Below are positions 5,315 through 5,367 of a stretch of DNA of 5,367 bases, one piece after another. The DNA is from an uncultured Clostridia bacterium (lineage in GTDB: Bacteria; Bacillota; Clostridia; Lachnospirales; CAG-274): positions 1-5,367 of the forward strand of contig CAMOYW010000101.1 in assembly GCA_946630405.1 (NCBI GenBank), in the 5' to 3' direction. Below the pieces are notes generated by a model. It was not told the DNA's origin. It did no database searches and saw only the letters and a program-made list of their open reading frames with translations. Position numbers and translations under genes: made by a program. Every line of letters starts with the position of its first letter. The first letter of the stretch is position 1.

Positions 5315-5367
5315 TTATAATGTGTTGTTTGTAAAAGGCATGGGAACATTATCGCCGTTATCTTCGT
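5315..5367 (-). CDS. Possible 3' end of a convergent minus-strand gene (16 codons visible)
   Basis: Reading the minus strand from the right edge, one frame is open for 16 codons and ends NVPMPFTNNTL followed by TAA (complement of 5315-5317). The strong hairpin at 5255-5310 starts 5 bp beyond that stop, as expected for its terminator. Too little is visible to name a product. A second minus-strand frame is also open here, so chance is a real alternative; confidence rests mainly on the arrangement with the hairpin. Confidence 0.3.
   Translation of the reverse strand, partial: EDNGDNVPMPFTNNTL

Noticed and set aside
5340..5367. ATG on the + strand at the right edge as a new gene start
   Set aside because: The only purine-rich sequence (AAAAGG) ends 1 nt before the ATG, too close to act as a ribosome binding site, and only nine codons are visible.

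Overview
The window looks like a chromosomal surface-polysaccharide and cell-surface locus from a low-to-mid GC Gram-positive bacterium, most likely a gut-type member of the Clostridia (Oscillospirales/Ruminococcus-like). This placement is inferred from four things: a CpsD/YwqD-type tyrosine kinase followed by a CpsB/YwqE-type PHP phosphatase, strong GGAGG ribosome binding sites, S-layer homology (SLH) and dockerin-like modules, and Thr-Thr-Glu linkers. No rRNA or other marker gene is present, so the taxonomy is a guess at class or order level.

All complete genes are on the + strand. Region 1 (1-1307) is the tail of a capsule or exopolysaccharide regulatory cassette: a kinase cut by the left edge, overlapping by 4 bp (ATGA) the phosphatase expected to dephosphorylate its tyrosine tail. 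Region 2 (1412-2176) is a 254-residue protein with one N-terminal membrane anchor and a mostly helical, charged exterior; I do not recognise its family. Region 3 (2269-3348) is a secreted 359-residue protein with EF-hand/dockerin-like calcium loops. Its codon choice is strikingly restricted (every Arg is AGA, almost every Lys is AAG), which suggests high expression. A good intrinsic terminator follows it.

Region 4 (3394-5124) starts with a 14-bp inverted repeat and a strong ribosome binding site. It then has an operon of an SLH-domain wall-anchored protein and a VanZ-family membrane protein, overlapping by ATGA. Region 5 (5125-5367) is gene-poor and rich in secondary structure: a small hairpin at the VanZ stop, an imperfect palindrome of about 80 bp with two mutually exclusive pairings, and a 15-bp perfect stem carrying a nine-C run. 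The last ~50 bases may be the 3' end of a convergent minus-strand gene.

A working model, as inference: the kinase/phosphatase pair tunes synthesis of a wall-linked polysaccharide. SLH domains typically bind such polymers, and the remaining genes supply abundant surface proteins held on or near that wall. There is no CRISPR array, tRNA, rRNA or recognisable insertion sequence. The most interesting candidates for new biology are the highly biased dockerin-like protein, which has no visible enzyme domain, the SLH protein with an unknown C-terminal domain coupled to VanZ, and the structured 3' intergenic region.
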